Assembly (NCBI GenBank): GCA_030532895.1
Contig: JAUNKF010000016.1
Coordinates: 1-64,000 of the forward strand
Reading direction: 5' to 3'
Source: Lautropia sp.
Lineage (GTDB): Bacteria; Pseudomonadota; Gammaproteobacteria; Burkholderiales; Burkholderiaceae_E
Length of the DNA: 64,000 nucleotides
Part shown: positions 56,201-64,000 of the stretch, one piece after another
Position numbering within the stretch: position 1 is the stretch's first letter
How the letters are laid out: each line of letters opens with the position of its first letter
Made by a program: the position numbers and the translations under genes
Notes under the pieces: model-generated
Told to the model about the DNA's origin: nothing
The model's input: only the letters and a program-made list of their open reading frames with translations
Databases searched by the model: none

Positions 56201-59200
56201 TCTGCCTGCCCAATTCGGCACGCCTGGCTGCCCGGCAGCCATCGGCGAGAGCACGGCGATTCGTGTCAGCCCTTCCATCCGGTTGCTGCAAGCGAACGTA
56301 CCCTATGATGTGAAGGTGACACTGCAATCCGACCCGCTCAGGTCGGTCGATGGCGACGTTTTTGCCAACCACGTCGGCACCCGACCGGTCGATCCGACCA
56401 GTCGCCTGCTTTTCGTGCAGTCACAAGCGGATTTGCACGTCAAGGTCATTCAACCCGCCGGTGGTCTCTCGGGACGTGTCTTCGTCGATACGGCCCAGGA
56501 CAACGTGTTCGGTGCCGATGACGCCGGCGTGCCGAATCAGTGCATTCGGGTGAGCGGCACCAATGCCAAAGGACGGCAAGTGTTGCTCTCCACCCTGACT
56601 GACGCGCAGGGCCATTATGCGTTCACGCCCAAGCTGGCGCAAAAGGTCTATACCTCGGATGACTGTACCGGCAACCCACTGCCATCTTTCGGCGGCCTGC
56701 TGGATGGCACCTATTCGCTCACCCGCACGACTGATGTCACACAGTTGCCCGGCAAGACCCACGCGGGCAGCGCCGGCGGCACAATCTCGGCAGACCAACG
56801 GGAAATCGGCCAGATCGTGCTGGGTTCCGGCGTGACAGCCACCCACTATCATTTCACCGAAAGCCGGCAACTGCCTCGACTCACGCTGATCAGTACGGTT
56901 ACGAATGATCATGGTGGCACCAAGACTGCTGCCGACATCCTGCTGACGGCCACGCCAGCCGGCCAGAACCAGCCCAGCGCACAAGGCACCAGTGGCACGC
57001 CTGCCGTCACGGGCTTCACTGTCCCCGTTGGCTCGATCAACCTGAATGCCCCTGCCCTGCCCGGCTACCGTGCGAGCCAATGGCAATGCACGGTGAACGG
57101 GCAGCCAGTGGATGCCGGCACGGCCGCTACCGATCCACAGACACTGACCTTGCGCCATGGTGACGACGCGGTCTGCACGATCCACTATGACGACGAACCG
57201 GCACGCCTCACACTGATCAGCACCGTCACCAACACGAATGGCCGCACCGCCAAGCCGGAAGACTTCGTGTTGCATGCCGATGGCCCGACCACCCTGGGCG
57301 GTGTCACGGGTGCACCGGAAGTGACGGCCGTGGTCGTCGCACCGGGCGTGTACGAATTGCGAGAAGATGAGCTACCAAATTACGTGGCGGGTGCCTGGCA
57401 TTGCGATGCCGGCACGCTCGATGGCAACCGGCTCACGCTCAGCAACGGCGAGCATGCCACCTGCACGATCAACAACACCGATCAGCCCGTGAGCCTCACG
57501 CTCGTGCTGGACGTGATCAACGAACATGGCGGCACCGCCACCGCCAACGACGCCTCGGTCTCGGCCGAAGGCAACGGCCAGCAGATCAGTGGCATTTCCG
57601 GCAGCAAGGCCGTGACGGTGGCCCCTGTCAGCCCTGGTGTCTACCGTCTTGCCCTGCCCTCCCTGCCCGGTTATGTCACGGGCAAGTGGGTCTGTTCGGG
57701 CGGCACGCTCGTGGGCGATCTGCTCACGCTCGACGACCAGCAGAACGTGACCTGCCGCATCGAGCTGAAGGACATCCCGGCCACCCTCAAGGCCACGAAA
57801 GCGGTCGTGGGTGACGTCAGGCCGATGGCAGGCAGCCACACCGACTACCAGGTGCAATACCGCCTCACGGTCAAGCACGAAGCAGGCGCAGCCGCCCTCT
57901 ATGCACTGACTGACACGCCGGCCTTCGACGAGGATGTGCGCATCATCAGCACCCAGATCGAGCGCAATGGCCAACCCCTGTCGTTGACAGCGGCCAATGA
58001 CGGCAGCTGGATGCTCGCCGACCAGCAGCGTCTGGCCATTGGTGCCGAAGATGTGTATCTGATGAGCCTGCGCGTGCGCATCCCCCACGGCAGCAGCACA
58101 GCGAACAACCGATGCACCACCACCGGCTCACGCGAAGGCAAGGGTCTGTTCAACCGACTCAGCTTGCGCAATCTGGGGGCCGACACCAGTAGCGAGCCGA
58201 TTCTGGCCGTGGCCTGTGTGGACACGCCGGAGCCAGTGCAGGCCGCCCGACTCGTGATCGAGAAAAGCAGCACCACGAAGACGGCCGAAGTCGGCGACCT
58301 GATCACCTATCGTCTGCGCATCCGCAATGTGGGCGAAGGGCCGGCCATCTCACCGGTGGTCGTCGACCGTCTGCCCGCCGGCTTCCGACTGGCACCAGGC
58401 TCAGTGCGGGTTCAGGGCGCACGCGCGGTCGAGATCCATCAAGGCGGCGCGCGTGAGCTGCACATCAAGCTGGATCAGATCGCCACCACGACGACCGCAC
58501 AAGGTGGCGCCACCACGGGCAGCACCGCGTCTGCCGCAGCCAGCAGGGGAGCGGCCAATGACAACGAGGTACTGATCAGCTACCGCGTGCGCCTGGGTGT
58601 CGGCTCGCAGGAAGGCGACGGCATCAACCGCGCCCATGTCGAATGCCTCACCCCCAACGGGGCAGCCACCACGAAGTGCTCCAACGAATCCCGCTGGCAG
58701 GTGCGCGTGCGCGCCGGCATCTTCACTGAAGAAGCCTGCGTGGCCGGTCAGGTCTTCGTCGACTGCAATGGCAATTCGGTGAAAGACGCCGAAGAGCTGG
58801 GCATCCCCGGTGTGCGCCTCTATCTGCAGAACGGCACCTGGTTCGTGACGGACGCGCATGGCAAGTACAGCCACTGCGGCCTGCGTCCACGCACCCATGT
58901 GCTGAAGATCGACCGCCGCACCCTGCCCCGCAAGAGCCGGCTCGTCACCAGCAGCGCCCAGAACTCGGGCGATGCCGAGAGTCTGTTCGTCGACGCGAAA
59001 AAAGGCATGCTGCACCGGGCCGACTTCATCGAAGGCTCCTGCAGCAACACGGTCATCGAGCAGGTGAAGGCCCGTCAGGCCCAGGGGGAAAACACCAGCG
59101 TGCAGACCGAGGCGAAGCAGCCGGCGCTCTCCTTCGAGAGCAAGCAGGGCATTCCCGCCCGGCCCCGGCAGCAAGGCACGGACAGCGCCAACCAACGCAT

Positions 59201-59219
59201 TGGCCCTACCCGGCATTGA
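53289..59219 (+). CDS. Giant exported DUF11/SdrB/prealbumin-repeat protein, paralogue C
   Basis: About 1976 residues from the ATG at 53289; the frame is open from 53160 but that start gives no signal peptide at the N-terminus, and an ATG at 53307 is another option. The signal peptide ends near PAHA-MLNQ (residue 42). The architecture is that of paralogue B: APFYDV and GLYHRPLIGV, WVANKALVLWT, an internal SdrB-like domain near residue 1060 (GRVFVDTAQDNVFGADDAG), prealbumin-like repeats near 56880, 57210 and 57495, a domain starting LKATKAVVGD, a DUF11 domain (LVIEKSSTTKTAEVGDLITY) and the terminal SdrB-like domain. The tail ends RQQGTDSANQRIGPTRH. It begins 287 bp after B and ends 6 nt before D. 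Confidence 0.88.
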   Translation: MTEPVPMPALHLPSPLSRLSLRPLSRLLPLLVAACWNLPAHAMLNQVTYAIQYDGTDDFNLKRSGPGFDANKNNGIVRTHDAVGYAVALSTNGAETNPVIKLTLPQVNGKPIAEWAMPTQCQPGSSLSPDKQVISCKTEDFSSSATKTLVFNATVRGDVRNDTPFPAPAIEVKSDKVPAGIAPLHMPPDIKVTAAPFYDVRIDKSFPGNPAFNGVQVENGPLPDKKDGLYHRPLIGVYARNPDGGGKKGVEQLDPNTPLEIELDISGYPASVRVLDWDTGATGDFRTGCGSAFTYGEQAPGVLGGGRVNTADRITDHGPRHAPSVHTVANGGSCAVKPGTTRDRVTITLSGIDTELKSAPTQTNRSGTAIPRDEFWVANKALVLWTDLADYPVEQEIMHPLRFVAIRGSSISTVPQAIPAPDPHPAYHELVYEVVAKGQGVTSKTYTVDDRATPPFAAPRDPAFPLAQDVNFIAPNQSVRSVLRFSNTGTTTAATVRLCDILDRTAFKLAPHFSAEIERSALKDAGAVIQYQYGAPPAGESPYFDSVDSAPTPYELVGHYSQHGNSTYSQASCENAGIRWFNTWQEAENNGGLVYVKAEVNRIRPQGTALFHIRGLTRLPAWAATTTVQTPSPGIRQAGEAIADGTIIRNRAEITAANIKADVTKQRDHVMAVATRTLSRISKTIIDPVEANTQTVPAGSVLTYEIVPRYSTLFPPFQDTVTITDVLPKGTYYLNDTATVGDQKMEPVVQEDTPEAGMTTLTWTFPDRLPHTGNDGDPGARMPAIRFKTRLSNHLPNGTVVRNLVSISGGANDFEEDCRYHAASKTMVMTRASDNQEVLCVKSAQSDTTVQTQAGFRLEKTTSRARIEPGDTFDYMLVFVSMGQEISDPNLPDMIDILPFVGDGETRDALKFQGRSPASTFNPGAYQLVSVTPAQRDPNARIYFTNRNPKEIHNDPRDASNALNGGSTPWCLPAQFGTPGCPAAIGESTAIRVSPSIRLLQANVPYDVKVTLQSDPLRSVDGDVFANHVGTRPVDPTSRLLFVQSQADLHVKVIQPAGGLSGRVFVDTAQDNVFGADDAGVPNQCIRVSGTNAKGRQVLLSTLTDAQGHYAFTPKLAQKVYTSDDCTGNPLPSFGGLLDGTYSLTRTTDVTQLPGKTHAGSAGGTISADQREIGQIVLGSGVTATHYHFTESRQLPRLTLISTVTNDHGGTKTAADILLTATPAGQNQPSAQGTSGTPAVTGFTVPVGSINLNAPALPGYRASQWQCTVNGQPVDAGTAATDPQTLTLRHGDDAVCTIHYDDEPARLTLISTVTNTNGRTAKPEDFVLHADGPTTLGGVTGAPEVTAVVVAPGVYELREDELPNYVAGAWHCDAGTLDGNRLTLSNGEHATCTINNTDQPVSLTLVLDVINEHGGTATANDASVSAEGNGQQISGISGSKAVTVAPVSPGVYRLALPSLPGYVTGKWVCSGGTLVGDLLTLDDQQNVTCRIELKDIPATLKATKAVVGDVRPMAGSHTDYQVQYRLTVKHEAGAAALYALTDTPAFDEDVRIISTQIERNGQPLSLTAANDGSWMLADQQRLAIGAEDVYLMSLRVRIPHGSSTANNRCTTTGSREGKGLFNRLSLRNLGADTSSEPILAVACVDTPEPVQAARLVIEKSSTTKTAEVGDLITYRLRIRNVGEGPAISPVVVDRLPAGFRLAPGSVRVQGARAVEIHQGGARELHIKLDQIATTTTAQGGATTGSTASAAASRGAANDNEVLISYRVRLGVGSQEGDGINRAHVECLTPNGAATTKCSNESRWQVRVRAGIFTEEACVAGQVFVDCNGNSVKDAEELGIPGVRLYLQNGTWFVTDAHGKYSHCGLRPRTHVLKIDRRTLPRKSRLVTSSAQNSGDAESLFVDAKKGMLHRADFIEGSCSNTVIEQVKARQAQGENTSVQTEAKQPALSFESKQGIPARPRQQGTDSANQRIGPTRH
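58602..59128 (+). repeat. 527-bp direct repeat, copy in paralogue C
   Basis: Identical partner of 52384-52910. Its two ends do not fall on gene or domain boundaries exactly, and no transposase or flanking short duplication is seen, which fits gene conversion by homologous recombination. Confidence 0.95.
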
Positions 59220-59225
59220 TTCGCC

Positions 59226-62200
59226 ATGAACCGGCCCGCCCCCCGCCTGCCCACACAGCACCAGCAGGCTCGCCAGCACCAGCCAGCCGGCCGGTGCCAT
59301 CGTCCTCGCCTGGCCGGCTGGCTGCTGGCCTTGATGGCCTTGCTCGGCACCGAAGTACATGCCGAGATGCGGGCCGTGCTCACGAACCACAGCGACGGGG
59401 CCAGCCCCTTCGATGCGCAGGATGGGTCGGGGCTGGATGCTGGCGCGCATAACGGCATCGTGCGCAGCTTCGACCGATTCCAATATCGGTTGAGCCTGCA
59501 GCCCGACCAGGATGAACAGGCGGTTCAGGTCGTGCTGACACTACCGCGCGCTGCCGCAGGACAGGCGCCCGTGGAATGGGCCTACCTCCCTCCTTTCTGC
59601 ACACATGGCGCCACGGCGGCTCAGGCTTCAAGCCTCTCGACCGACAAGCGCACGCTCAACTGCCAGCTGGGCACGCTGGCAGCCGGTCAGACCATCACCC
59701 ATTATCTCGAAGCACGCGTGGCACGTGGCGCCCGACATGGCGACCAGATCGCGCCGCCCACGCTACAACTATCGTCGGCAGGCCAGACCCGCCACACCAC
59801 GCAGATTCAGGCACGGCCACTCACGGTGAGCGCAGCCCCCTTCTACGACGTACGCCTGCATCTGCCCACACGCAACGGCTCGGCCGCCGCGCCCACCAGC
59901 GGGCCGAACCGGGAAGACGGTCTCTACCACCGGGTGATGATCGGCCTGTTGGTGCGTAATCCACATCATGGCGGATTGATCGGCACCGAACAACTTGACG
60001 CCACACAACCGGTGGAAATCGAAGTGGATACGAGCGGTTTTCCGCCCTCGGTTCGGCTCGACGACTGGCGCCACACCGCCGGCCAGCCGCCAAGCGATTT
60101 ACCCAAAGGCTCCTTCGCCGACGGCTGCGGCAGCCCCGGCCAGGGCGCCCCCAGCCGCTGGGTGGGCAATACGGTTCACGAACCCTATGTGCAGGATCAC
60201 GGCCCCAAGGCCAGCAGACACGCCACCTCGGTGGCCAATGGTGGCGACTGCCAGACGCTATCGGCCGACCGCCACCATGTTCGGGTGGCGATCACCGGCA
60301 TCGACACCTCGCTTGCCCATGTCCCCACGCTCAAAAGCAGCACGCCCGCTGGCCCCATCCCTGCCGGCGAATATTGGGTGGCCAACAAGGCGCTCGTGCT
60401 GTGGACGCCGCAAAGCGATTACCCGCCCAACATCGACGTCGAGCACCTGCTTCGCGTGAGCCACGTGAGCGGCCGTTCCGTCACGGGACAACCGCTACGA
60501 ACCGACCCCCGGCATGACGGCAGCCTTCGCTATGTGCGTGCCAAACGCCCCGCCTCACAGACCTCACGTGTTTTCGTGCCCGACCATTCGCTCCCGGCCC
60601 CTCGGGCCACCCAGGCCGACCCGACCGCCGGCGCCAACGTCGTCAACCAGATGCGACCGGGGCAGACGGTGGGCGTGGATCTCGATTATTTCAACCATGG
60701 CACGGCCAGCCAGGATAACGCCTATCTGTGCGAAATCATCGATCGCACGGCCTTCGAGATCGGCGCCCGCTTCAGCGCAAGACTGACGGGCCAAGCGCAG
60801 GGTGGCCGCATTGAGTACGGGGTGCGAAGCACTGCCACCCCCTATTTCACCACCACCGACAGCGCAACCAACGAGTACGACACGCCGGGGCAACACGGCA
60901 GTGAGGGCCAATCCGCCTACAGCCGTGCACGCTGCGATGATCCAGACATCAGCTGGTTCAGTCAGGCACAGCATGCCCAAGGCTCGAATGGTCTGGTGTA
61001 CGTGCGCGGCATGCTGCCGCTCTTGAAACCCAATCACCGCTTCGGACTTCAGATCCGCGGACTGATCCTGCGCGACACCTGGGCGGCCGACATCCAGGTG
61101 CAAACGCCCGCCGGGCTGGGCAACCGCCAGCAAGGCGCCCCGATCACGCCCAACACGATCATCCGCGGACGAGCCGAGATCGGCTCCACGACGCTGCCCG
61201 ATACCGGCCGGCTGGCCGCCAACCAGGACCATCTGCGCGTGATCGACACACAGACGGTCTCACGCATCACGCACAGCTGGGTGGCGCCCCAGGATGCCGT
61301 CAACCAGATCCCCGTACCTGCCGGCACCACCCTGCGCCATCGATTGCAGGGGCGCTACAGCAGCACCATGTTGCCCACGGCAGGCGCGGTCACGATCGAT
61401 GCCATGCTGCCCGCCGGCCTGGCCTATGTGGCCGGCTCGGCCCAGGTGGCCGGCCAGCCAACCGAGCCACAGATCATCCCGGGTCACGTTGACAGCGCCC
61501 AGACCACCCTGCGCTGGACACTGCCGCCGCGCATGCCCTTTCTCGGTGCCAACACGCAGCCCCAAGCGCTGTTGCCCGTGATCGAATTTGAGTCGACCGT
61601 CGAACGCAACGTCAGCAATGGCAGCCTGCTGCGCAGCCTTGCCACCATCAGCGGAGGCCCGCACGACACCGAGGCCGACTGCACGCCCAGCCCGGCCACG
61701 CTGGCAGAGGATGGCTGCGCCAAGGCGTCGGCGGTGACGGTACGCACCCTCACACCATCGGGCTTCGTGCTCGAACACCGGACGCCCCGCCCCCAGGTCG
61801 AGCCAGGGGACACCTTCGAGACGCAGATCCGTTTTCAAGCCAATGGGGCGGCCGTGCATGCGCCGAACCTGCCTGAGGTGATCCAGATCCTGCCCTATGT
61901 GGGCGATGGTGCAGACAACCCGGCTACCGGCTACCAAGGCCGCCAGCCAGCCTCCCGCTTCGAGCCAGGGGCGCTGCGGCTGAGCGCCGTGCAACCGCCG
62001 GACACCGATGCGGCGGCTCAGGTTTTCTATACCCGGCATGCGCCGCGTGAGATTCACCCTGACCCTCAACACGCCAGCAACCGCCTGCCCGGTGGCAGCA
62101 CACGCTGGTGCCTGTCCCACGAACTCGGCTCGGCCGATTGCCCGGCCACCGTCGCCGATACCACCGCCATACGCGTCCGCCCGGCGCTTGCCCTGTTGCC

Positions 62201-64000
62201 CCCGGATCAGCCCTATGACATTCGGCTGCAATGGCAGACCGACCCGAGGTTCGCGGCCGAGGGCAGCCGCTTTGCCGGCCACGTGCACGCCGGCCCGAGC
62301 AAGCCCGGTGGCCCCCTGCCCTTCGTCCGCTCAACAGGCACACAATCGGTAGCGGTCAGCTTTCAACCCGGTGCGTTGAGGGGGCGTAGTTTCGTCGATC
62401 TCGGGCAGGACAACCGTGTGGACGCCGAAGACAGCCCGATCAGCCAGCAATGCATCGATCTGTCAGGGCAGAGCCGCAACGGGCACCCCGTTTCGTACTC
62501 GACCCTCACGGATGCCCAAGGTCAATTTGATTTCGTGGCCGGCGCACAGGATCGCATCCATGTTGGCCATGGCTGCACCGGCACGCCGCTACGCCACTTT
62601 GTCGGCCTGCTGGCGGGCAGTTACGCACTGAGTCGCCCCGCGGACACGAGCGGTGCCCACCGGCTGCCCGGCAAGGTGTACCCTGGTACGGCAGGTGGAC
62701 GGGCCAGCACGCACGGCCTCGAAGACATCACACTGGCAGCCGGCACCAAGGCCGATGGCTATCACTTCACCGACGCCATGGTGTCGCCAAAGTTGACGTT
62801 GCGCGCCACGATCACGAACCGTCACGGGGGCACGCTTTCCCCCGCTCACGTCCGGCTACACCTCACACCAATCGGCCTCCCCGATCAGCCCCCCACCCTC
62901 GACGGGGCAGGCGATGGGCAGACCCTGCTGGCTCGCGCCATACCGGCCGGACGTTACCGGCTGAGTCATGATCCACTGCCCGGCTATCGAGCCAACACCT
63001 GGCAGTGCCAGCTCAATGGCCAGTACAGGCATGGCGATGCGCTACAGCTCACACATGGCGATACGGCCATCTGCACCCTTGCCTTCGAGGACGAACCCGC
63101 CCGCCTCACCCTCGTCAACACCATCGAGATACGCCACGGCCGCCAGGCCAGTCCGGAAGATTTCGTGCTTGCCGCACGTGGACAGGGGCAGACCGCCCCC
63201 CTGCTGTCCGGCGCAAGCGGCACGCCCGGCGTGACCGATGTGGCCGTGCCAGCCGGGCGCTATCAGCTCGGCAGCCTGCCTGTCACACATTTTCAGCCGG
63301 GCCCCTGGCACTGCAAGATTCGCCATGCCGACGGCCGCACCGACGTACCCGCCATGCCCGAACCACAGCTGGATCTGGGCAATGGTGACGTCAGCACCTG
63401 CCACATCACTCACACCGACGCCCCCCTGCGTCTGGCGCTTGATCTGGTCATGGTGGAAGAAGCCGATGGTACGAGCCGCCCAGCCCTGGACACCAAAGCG
63501 CTGGTGCTGCAATTGATCCCGGTGAACGACCCCAGGCAGCGGATGCAGCTGCGGCCGGGCGAAGCCATCAGCGACGGGCTGATCCCCGGCGAGGAGTACG
63601 AGCTGCTCGTGCCAGTACGCCGCGGCTATCACACCCGATTGATCTGCCACGGCGCCGACAACCGCCCGCTTCCCCTGCCGGACAACCGCTTGCGACTGGC
63701 GGAAAACATCGGTTGCCGGATCAGCTTCAAGCGAATCCCCACCGAGATGCGTCTGCAGCATGTTGTCAGCGGCAGCGTCCGTGCCATCGCGGGCACCCGC
63801 GATCAGTTCGAGGTCGATTACCAGATCGGGATCGGGCACGAGCACGGCGCCGACGGCTACTACGATCTGGTCACTGAACCCGGCTTCGACGAAGACGCCC
63901 AGATCCTGTCGGTGCAGGCCAAACGTGATGATCTGCCCATCAGCATCACGACACGCGCCTCGCCGGATGGACGCCCACGCTGGCAACTCGCCAGTCGCCA
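59226..64000 (+). CDS. Giant exported DUF11/SdrB/prealbumin-repeat protein, paralogue D, 3' end outside window
   Basis: Open from the ATG at 59226 to the window edge (about 1591 codons seen). The signal peptide ends near TEVHA-E (residue 46). The landmarks SAAPFYDV, EDGLYHRVMIGL and WVANKALVLWT (60376) are kept. The internal SdrB-like domain (GRSFVDLGQDNRVDAEDS) is near 62390, and prealbumin-like repeats start near 62790 and 63100, followed by a degenerate third one near 63425. The window ends inside the domain equivalent to LKVTKVVVG of B (MRLQHVVSGSVRAIAGTRD), so DUF11 and terminal SdrB-like domains should follow. It is the most divergent of the four. The 6-nt gap after C indicates one transcript for at least C and D. 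Confidence 0.86.
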   Translation, partial: MNRPAPRLPTQHQQARQHQPAGRCHRPRLAGWLLALMALLGTEVHAEMRAVLTNHSDGASPFDAQDGSGLDAGAHNGIVRSFDRFQYRLSLQPDQDEQAVQVVLTLPRAAAGQAPVEWAYLPPFCTHGATAAQASSLSTDKRTLNCQLGTLAAGQTITHYLEARVARGARHGDQIAPPTLQLSSAGQTRHTTQIQARPLTVSAAPFYDVRLHLPTRNGSAAAPTSGPNREDGLYHRVMIGLLVRNPHHGGLIGTEQLDATQPVEIEVDTSGFPPSVRLDDWRHTAGQPPSDLPKGSFADGCGSPGQGAPSRWVGNTVHEPYVQDHGPKASRHATSVANGGDCQTLSADRHHVRVAITGIDTSLAHVPTLKSSTPAGPIPAGEYWVANKALVLWTPQSDYPPNIDVEHLLRVSHVSGRSVTGQPLRTDPRHDGSLRYVRAKRPASQTSRVFVPDHSLPAPRATQADPTAGANVVNQMRPGQTVGVDLDYFNHGTASQDNAYLCEIIDRTAFEIGARFSARLTGQAQGGRIEYGVRSTATPYFTTTDSATNEYDTPGQHGSEGQSAYSRARCDDPDISWFSQAQHAQGSNGLVYVRGMLPLLKPNHRFGLQIRGLILRDTWAADIQVQTPAGLGNRQQGAPITPNTIIRGRAEIGSTTLPDTGRLAANQDHLRVIDTQTVSRITHSWVAPQDAVNQIPVPAGTTLRHRLQGRYSSTMLPTAGAVTIDAMLPAGLAYVAGSAQVAGQPTEPQIIPGHVDSAQTTLRWTLPPRMPFLGANTQPQALLPVIEFESTVERNVSNGSLLRSLATISGGPHDTEADCTPSPATLAEDGCAKASAVTVRTLTPSGFVLEHRTPRPQVEPGDTFETQIRFQANGAAVHAPNLPEVIQILPYVGDGADNPATGYQGRQPASRFEPGALRLSAVQPPDTDAAAQVFYTRHAPREIHPDPQHASNRLPGGSTRWCLSHELGSADCPATVADTTAIRVRPALALLPPDQPYDIRLQWQTDPRFAAEGSRFAGHVHAGPSKPGGPLPFVRSTGTQSVAVSFQPGALRGRSFVDLGQDNRVDAEDSPISQQCIDLSGQSRNGHPVSYSTLTDAQGQFDFVAGAQDRIHVGHGCTGTPLRHFVGLLAGSYALSRPADTSGAHRLPGKVYPGTAGGRASTHGLEDITLAAGTKADGYHFTDAMVSPKLTLRATITNRHGGTLSPAHVRLHLTPIGLPDQPPTLDGAGDGQTLLARAIPAGRYRLSHDPLPGYRANTWQCQLNGQYRHGDALQLTHGDTAICTLAFEDEPARLTLVNTIEIRHGRQASPEDFVLAARGQGQTAPLLSGASGTPGVTDVAVPAGRYQLGSLPVTHFQPGPWHCKIRHADGRTDVPAMPEPQLDLGNGDVSTCHITHTDAPLRLALDLVMVEEADGTSRPALDTKALVLQLIPVNDPRQRMQLRPGEAISDGLIPGEEYELLVPVRRGYHTRLICHGADNRPLPLPDNRLRLAENIGCRISFKRIPTEMRLQHVVSGSVRAIAGTRDQFEVDYQIGIGHEHGADGYYDLVTEPGFDEDAQILSVQAKRDDLPISITTRASPDGRPRWQLASR

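Overview
This window is chromosomal DNA of a high-GC Gram-negative bacterium, most likely a betaproteobacterium of the order Burkholderiales. The evidence is gene order (divergent purM/hda, and HAD phosphatase-pcnB-folK), a TonB-ExbB-ExbD set, Tat- and Sec-exported proteins and an outer-membrane barrel. The species cannot be fixed from the sequence; Lautropia or a relative is only a guess. No tRNA, rRNA, CRISPR array, prophage or insertion sequence was seen.

Region 1 (1-5.7 kb): a selenocysteine-containing, Tat-exported formate dehydrogenase (fdnG with an in-frame UGA and a clear SECIS hairpin, followed by a truncated fdxH), then purM and, divergently, hda. Region 2 (5.8-12.5 kb): a complete urease operon on the minus strand in the order ureD-A-B-C-E-J-F-G, with unusually long spacers between its first genes. 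Region 3 (12.7-16.3 kb): a YidE-type transporter and an amidase. Region 4 (16.5-22.4 kb): a giant secreted DUF11/SdrB-type protein, paralogue A. Region 5 (22.4-28.4 kb): HAD phosphatase, pcnB, folK, galE, ribA and folE. Region 6 (28.9-36.5 kb): iron or metal acquisition. It holds tonB-exbB-exbD behind a Fur-box-like site, a two-part GNAT protein, and an ABC importer operon (binding protein, permease, ATPase) translationally coupled to a pseudoazurin-like cupredoxin and preceded by a long hairpin-rich leader. Region 7 (36.5-43.1 kb): rlmJ with an insert and a tail, a TMEM165-type manganese exporter, an Hfq-like protein with long extensions, a family-3 binding protein without a signal peptide, fabA-fabB and sodA.

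Region 8 (43.3-64 kb) is the most unusual part. A 1168-residue outer-membrane protein (Ig-like domain plus beta-barrel) is followed by three tandem giant exported proteins of about 2000 residues each (paralogues B, C and D; D runs off the window). They are homologous to paralogue A 25 kb upstream. All share an N-terminal module, an internal SdrB-like domain, several prealbumin-like repeats with a Cys pair each and a later beta domain; A, B and C then end in a DUF11 domain and a terminal SdrB-like domain. B and C share an identical 527-bp 3' segment, which points to recent gene conversion. As I remember the family, in other proteobacteria the equivalents of these giant proteins and the barrel protein are one continuous polypeptide. 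Here the system appears split into one barrel and four exchangeable exported partners, which I judge the best candidate for an undescribed surface system.

A dispersed palindromic intergenic repeat (cores CGTGTCATG and GGGACGAAT) occurs at least four times. One copy is a perfect 22-bp-arm palindrome between convergent genes.
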